Of a stretch of DNA of 64,000 nt, positions 60,768-64,000 are shown piece after piece. Under the pieces are notes generated by a model. The model worked only from the letters and a program-made list of their open reading frames with translations. It had not been told where the DNA came from and made no database searches. The first letter of the stretch is position 1, and the number at the start of each line of letters is the position of its first letter. The position numbers and the translations under genes are program-made. The stretch is from Actinomycetota bacterium (GTDB lineage Bacteria; Actinomycetota; Actinomycetes; Nanopelagicales; Nanopelagicaceae): contig WLOP01000005.1 in assembly GCA_009699205.1 (NCBI GenBank), positions 62,001 through 126,000 of the forward strand, read 5' to 3'.

Positions 60768-61673
60768 TTATTCTGCTCCTGCGATTCCACGCGTGGCCGT
60801 CAAGCTAGCGACAGTTGTGATTACGAGGATTGTCACAATCGAACCTAAGCTAAATTCAAGAGAAACCTCTGGCACATGCATGCCGGCAACCTCATGTACT
60901 CCCACCCCATGGAGCGCCTCCAAAATCATCTTAACGCCAATGAAAGCCAAAATAATCGAAAGCCCTTTGGATAGATAGACAAGACGCTTCAGAAGTCCTT
61001 CGAGCAAGAAATAGAGTTGCCGCAAACCCATCAGCGCAAAAACATTTGCCGTAGTGACGATATAGGCGTTCTTCGTTAACCCGAAAATTGCAGGAATTGA
61101 ATCGAGTGAGAAAACTAAGTTGGTCATACCCAGTGCGACGAGGGCAATCGTGAAAGTACTGATTCCTCGAGATTTCATTCGGGTAACGACTTTGCCTTCT
61201 TTCCATTCATCTTCGTTTCCACTCTCGCGTGCCAATGTGTACGCGGTGTATATCAAGAATGCGCCAAAGAAAAAGAAGATACTCGCAAAGCGGGAAATGA
61301 GCGCCGCTCCAAGGGGAATAAGCGCACCGCGCATTGCAATGGTTAACATGATCCCGAGCAGTAGAACTAATTGTTGTTTTTCCTTCTTGACGTGCAGATG
61401 CCCCAAAATAATAATAAATACAAAGATGTTATCTACTGACAGGGCATATTCAGTGAGCCAGCCTGCAAAGAATTCCTTCTGAGATTGGGCGTCGCTCCAA
61501 CCAGGCAATAGGTATCCGAAAGCAATTGCTGCGCCAATGTAGAAGACCGTCCAAAAAGCCGCTTCAAAGAGTGAGGTTTTCTTATTCCTTCTTGCTACAG
61601 CCAAAGCTAGGTCGAAGAGGATGACAAATCCAAGGCCAGCGATGGTGATAAACCAGGCACTCGTTGAAATCAT
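60768..61673 (-). CDS. TerC-family membrane protein
   Basis: A 301-residue polytopic protein with about eight or nine helices. The family motif LSVDNIFVFIIILGHL is near residue 80, and LVFSLDSIPAIFGLT carries the second acidic motif within a helix. TerC/Alx proteins export manganese or assist metal loading of exported proteins. CAGACT six bases before the ATG is near the local leaderless consensus. Convergent with hpf, 6 bases between stops. Confidence 0.9.
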   Translation of the reverse strand: MISTSAWFITIAGLGFVILFDLALAVARRNKKTSLFEAAFWTVFYIGAAIAFGYLLPGWSDAQSQKEFFAGWLTEYALSVDNIFVFIIILGHLHVKKEKQQLVLLLGIMLTIAMRGALIPLGAALISRFASIFFFFGAFLIYTAYTLARESGNEDEWKEGKVVTRMKSRGISTFTIALVALGMTNLVFSLDSIPAIFGLTKNAYIVTTANVFALMGLRQLYFLLEGLLKRLVYLSKGLSIILAFIGVKMILEALHGVGVHEVAGMHVPEVSLEFSLGSIVTILVITTVASLTATRGIAGAE

Positions 61674-61754
61674 GGAGCTAGTCTGCCACAGGTGGAGTTT
61701 CTAGGCGCGTTTTGCATAAGCCCCACGATGCGCTAAATGGTGAGAAGATGAACC

Positions 61755-62396
61755 ATGAAAAATGCTCGGATAATCATTGTCGAAGATGATGCATTTACTC
61801 GCACAACATTGGCTGAGGCTTTGAAACATAGTGGGCTCAATATTGTTGCTGCTGTCGGAACTGCGCGTGAAGCGATTGCAGCGCAGTCTGAGTTATCACC
61901 TGATGCCGCAGTTCTTGATTTAGATTTAGGCGTCGGACCAACTGGCATCGATGTAGCGCATGCTTTCCGCGCGAATAATCCAGATATCGGAATCGTCATG
62001 TTGACGAGTTTTCGCGATCCTCGCCTTGCAAATCCAAATCTACCGCCGCTTCCTCCTGGCGCGATCTTCCTTAACAAGCGCGAGCTCGAATCTGTTGCGG
62101 CGTTAGCCATCCAAATAACTGCTGTTTTAGTTAATCCGCACACTCGGCGTTTAATGCCATGGGCCAAGCGGAGCACTTTTACCGGGCTTTCTTCAACCCA
62201 AATAGAAATCATGCGAGCCGTTGCTGATGGGTTTACGACAAATGAAATTGCCAAACAGCGCGGTGTTACCGAGCAGGCTGTAGAAAAAACTGTCGCCCGG
62301 ATTTGCGCGAACCTGAATATTCCAAAGAGTTCAGATAAGAATCAAAGAGTCCAAATTGTGCGAGCCTTTTTCCATGGGGCTGGACGAGAGATTTAA
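61755..62396 (+). CDS. NarL/LuxR-family response regulator
   Basis: A 213-residue regulator: receiver domain with acidic pair in VEDDAFTR, phosphoacceptor Asp55 in AVLDLDLG and a Lys in FLNKREL, then a C-terminal LuxR-type helix-turn-helix (LSSTQIEIMRAVADGFTTNEIA, VTEQAVEKTVARICANL). The next gene, a membrane histidine kinase starting 3 bases after the stop, is its likely partner. Target genes unknown. Confidence 0.9.
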   Translation: MKNARIIIVEDDAFTRTTLAEALKHSGLNIVAAVGTAREAIAAQSELSPDAAVLDLDLGVGPTGIDVAHAFRANNPDIGIVMLTSFRDPRLANPNLPPLPPGAIFLNKRELESVAALAIQITAVLVNPHTRRLMPWAKRSTFTGLSSTQIEIMRAVADGFTTNEIAKQRGVTEQAVEKTVARICANLNIPKSSDKNQRVQIVRAFFHGAGREI

Positions 62397-62399
62397 ATC

Positions 62400-64000
62400 G
62401 TGCGTTCGCCTTTGCTTACCTGGAATATTTTCTATTACGGAATACCGATTAATGTCATAGGTGTACTTGCAACTATTGCCCCTCCGGATTCAGTGGGACC
62501 CTATTTTTGGGATTGGACTGCGGTTGCACTCATTTCACATTTGGTAATGGCACCTTTCGCTTGGGCAAGTATCCAACTCTTTAGAAGGCACAAGAACCGA
62601 ATTCTTGAGATTGGTGGTTTGTTTGTAGCGGGTGCAGTACGTGGGTTGGCAATCGACATTCTCATTCGAATATTCGGTCTAGAACAGCACACTCAATGGT
62701 GGTTCCGAATTTTCAATTCAAGTTTAACGATCCCCATTTTGGCTATTGGCCTCTCTTTCTTCCTCGAATCTCGACGTACTTTCGAGAAAGAATTTCGAGA
62801 ACTATTTTCACAGGCTCTCGTCCGCGAAATGGAGCAATCAGGTAGAGATTCTGAAACCACCCCATCGGCATTAATGCAAAGCGCGAGAAAGAAAGTTGAC
62901 ACTGCTTTTGCTCCATTGCGCCAAGCAATTGAGGGGATACTTGAGGGCGATAGCTCGCCTGGAAACCTTGGGGGCATGGTTAATGAAATTCGCGAGATGC
63001 TAGATGAAACGTTGCGCCCGCTCAGCCATGAACTGTGGAAACCGCAAGAACTCAAACCGCCAATCTTTCGCCTACGGGGCCTTATTCGAATTGCAGCGCT
63101 TGAAACACGATTACGTGTACCGCTGGTTTCTCTTGGAGGCTTCTTGCTCGTTTTTCTTGGCTCAACAGCTCGTTATGGGGTTCGCGATGCAGAGATTCGT
63201 GGAACGACGGCAACTTTATTTATCCTTGCCTTTTATGTTGTGTACAAAGATGCAGTTGCTGGAGAACTTTTCTCGCTTCACACCTGTAACGTAATTACCT
63301 TAAGCGTCTTTGCCATAGTGCCTTCGCTATTGAGCCCATTGCTCTTTCCGCAATTCCTTAGCGTTCCTTGGGATATTCCAGCGGCCTTACTCGGGAATTT
63401 ACTTTTAGTTTTAACCTTGATCGTTGTAAACCTTTTCGAACTTTCGATTAATGCTCGCGAACAAGTTCTAGATCTCGTCCGAGATCATCTTGAAAAGGGA
63501 AATGTAGCGAAATACGCCTCAAGTTTTGTGGAAATTCAAGAGCAAGTTGACTTTGCCACCTACTTGCACGGAGAAGTTCAATCCGAACTTGTAGCTACCA
63601 GTTTACAGTTGCAGCGGGCTGCTGATAGCGGTGATGTGGTGATGGCTTCGGAAGCGCTTGAAAAAGTTGCGCACTTACTTCGTCGCGATCATTCGTCACA
63701 TAGCTTTTTTGACAAAGTTGAGAGCGAAGATAAGTTACAAGCAATCATCCGCGCATGGGATGGAATAGTTGCAATCACTGCTGTTTTGCCTTCAGAGAAA
63801 GAAGTGGGAGCAGCGACGAAGTCTCTCACTGTAAAAGCTCTAGAAGAAATTATCGCTAACGCAGTCCGGCATGGTGGTGCCACAGAAATAGAAATAACAT
63901 CGAATGTTGAATTTGGCATCTTAAAGGTTCAGGCCCTTGATAACGGGTTGAAAGTGTCCAATAACCCACGGGGGATGGGTAGCGCGCTGCTCGACGAATT
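62400..64000 (+). CDS. Membrane sensor histidine kinase, 3'-truncated by window edge
   Basis: Open from GTG 62400 to the window end (at least 533 residues). About four helices occupy residues 8-120, followed by a cytoplasmic coiled stretch (about 120-225, including ETLRPLSHELWKP), then about four more helices (235-345), and a kinase core. The core has an unusual H-box (FATYLHGEVQSELVATSLQLQ) resembling HisKA_3, and HATPase motifs ALEEIIANAVRHGGA and LDNGLKV plus the start of a G-box (RGMGSALLDE). It pairs with the response regulator upstream. The double membrane block is atypical. Signal unknown. Confidence 0.85.
   Translation, partial: MRSPLLTWNIFYYGIPINVIGVLATIAPPDSVGPYFWDWTAVALISHLVMAPFAWASIQLFRRHKNRILEIGGLFVAGAVRGLAIDILIRIFGLEQHTQWWFRIFNSSLTIPILAIGLSFFLESRRTFEKEFRELFSQALVREMEQSGRDSETTPSALMQSARKKVDTAFAPLRQAIEGILEGDSSPGNLGGMVNEIREMLDETLRPLSHELWKPQELKPPIFRLRGLIRIAALETRLRVPLVSLGGFLLVFLGSTARYGVRDAEIRGTTATLFILAFYVVYKDAVAGELFSLHTCNVITLSVFAIVPSLLSPLLFPQFLSVPWDIPAALLGNLLLVLTLIVVNLFELSINAREQVLDLVRDHLEKGNVAKYASSFVEIQEQVDFATYLHGEVQSELVATSLQLQRAADSGDVVMASEALEKVAHLLRRDHSSHSFFDKVESEDKLQAIIRAWDGIVAITAVLPSEKEVGAATKSLTVKALEEIIANAVRHGGATEIEITSNVEFGILKVQALDNGLKVSNNPRGMGSALLDE

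Noticed and set aside
1-64000. CRISPR array, prophage, insertion sequence or toxin-antitoxin module
   Set aside because: No regularly spaced repeats, transposase, integrase or recognisable toxin genes were seen anywhere in the window.

Overview
The window looks like a stretch of a small, streamlined actinobacterial chromosome with a GC content in the high 40s (by eye). Actinobacterial markers are dense: two WhiB proteins, MtrA/MtrB, PdtaS, the mycothiol enzyme MshB, an acyl-CoA carboxylase with its epsilon subunit, DUF3107, DUF3117, DUF3499 and a 7Fe ferredoxin next to DapC. Blocks of gene order match those known from mycobacteria and streptomycetes. Low GC, very short or negative intergenic distances, and losses inside conserved blocks suggest a planktonic lineage such as the acI/Nanopelagicales group; that placement is inference. 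I see no mobile element, prophage, CRISPR array or defence island. After start-codon correction, no stretch over 300 bases lacks a gene.

Layout. (1) 1-8.6 kb: nucleoside salvage and deoxyribose breakdown: adenosine deaminase, purine nucleoside phosphorylase, a phosphohexomutase-like enzyme, an S9 peptidase, DeoC and a two-gene aldehyde dehydrogenase resembling a split ALDH16. (2) 8.6-13.5 kb: acyl-CoA carboxylase (alpha, epsilon, beta) with maf, and divergent birA. (3) 13.5-21.2 kb: purK-purE, CoA-binding protein, UDP-glucose dehydrogenase, LCP ligase, glycosyltransferase, SpoIID-like protein, dapD. (4) 21.2-33.9 kb: LOG, a sigma region 4-like miniprotein, DUF3117, pepA, O-methyltransferase, htrA, tatB, mrp, EamA, PHP, MarC, DEAD helicase, DUF3107, TetR, mshB, a membrane protein, GNAT. 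(5) 34-43 kb: ferredoxin-dapC, then sugar-nucleotide and envelope genes (NTP-transferase, whiB2, a 1016-aa glycosyltransferase, DUF5719, DUF3499, manB). (6) 43-54.5 kb: sahH-mtrA-mtrB-comF-secA, DUF6459, SAF protein, CpaE/TadZ-like ATPase, DUF6912-like, pdtaS, whiB1. (7) 54.6-64 kb: tRNA-Arg(CCG), msrAB, alkA, lacI-type regulator, two PLP enzymes of sulfur amino acid metabolism, two small membrane proteins, hpf, terC, and a two-component system cut by the window end.

Two styles of translation start are visible. At least 17 genes have a TANNNT hexamer exactly 6 or 7 bases before the start codon, the geometry of leaderless transcripts in Actinobacteria. A smaller set (DUF3117, htrA, ferredoxin, whiB2, sahH, secA, whiB1, hpf) has a Shine-Dalgarno sequence. 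The leaderless rule corrects several starts (purK, LCP, LOG, EamA, DUF6912-like). It also shows birA and the carboxylase beta gene sharing one 7-bp sequence as overlapping -10 elements on opposite strands.

Other points to check: dapC has no ATG/GTG/TTG before its conserved N-terminus and probably starts at CTG; SahH is a short archaeal/Thermotoga-like form; sigE-rseA, tmk, lpqB and hpf are missing from blocks where relatives carry them (an hpf lies elsewhere in the window); a CpaE-like ATPase lacks the Walker A lysine and has no pilus genes beside it; and the two-component kinase at the right edge has an unusual double membrane block. I found no obviously new multi-gene system. The most original signals are regulatory and translational.
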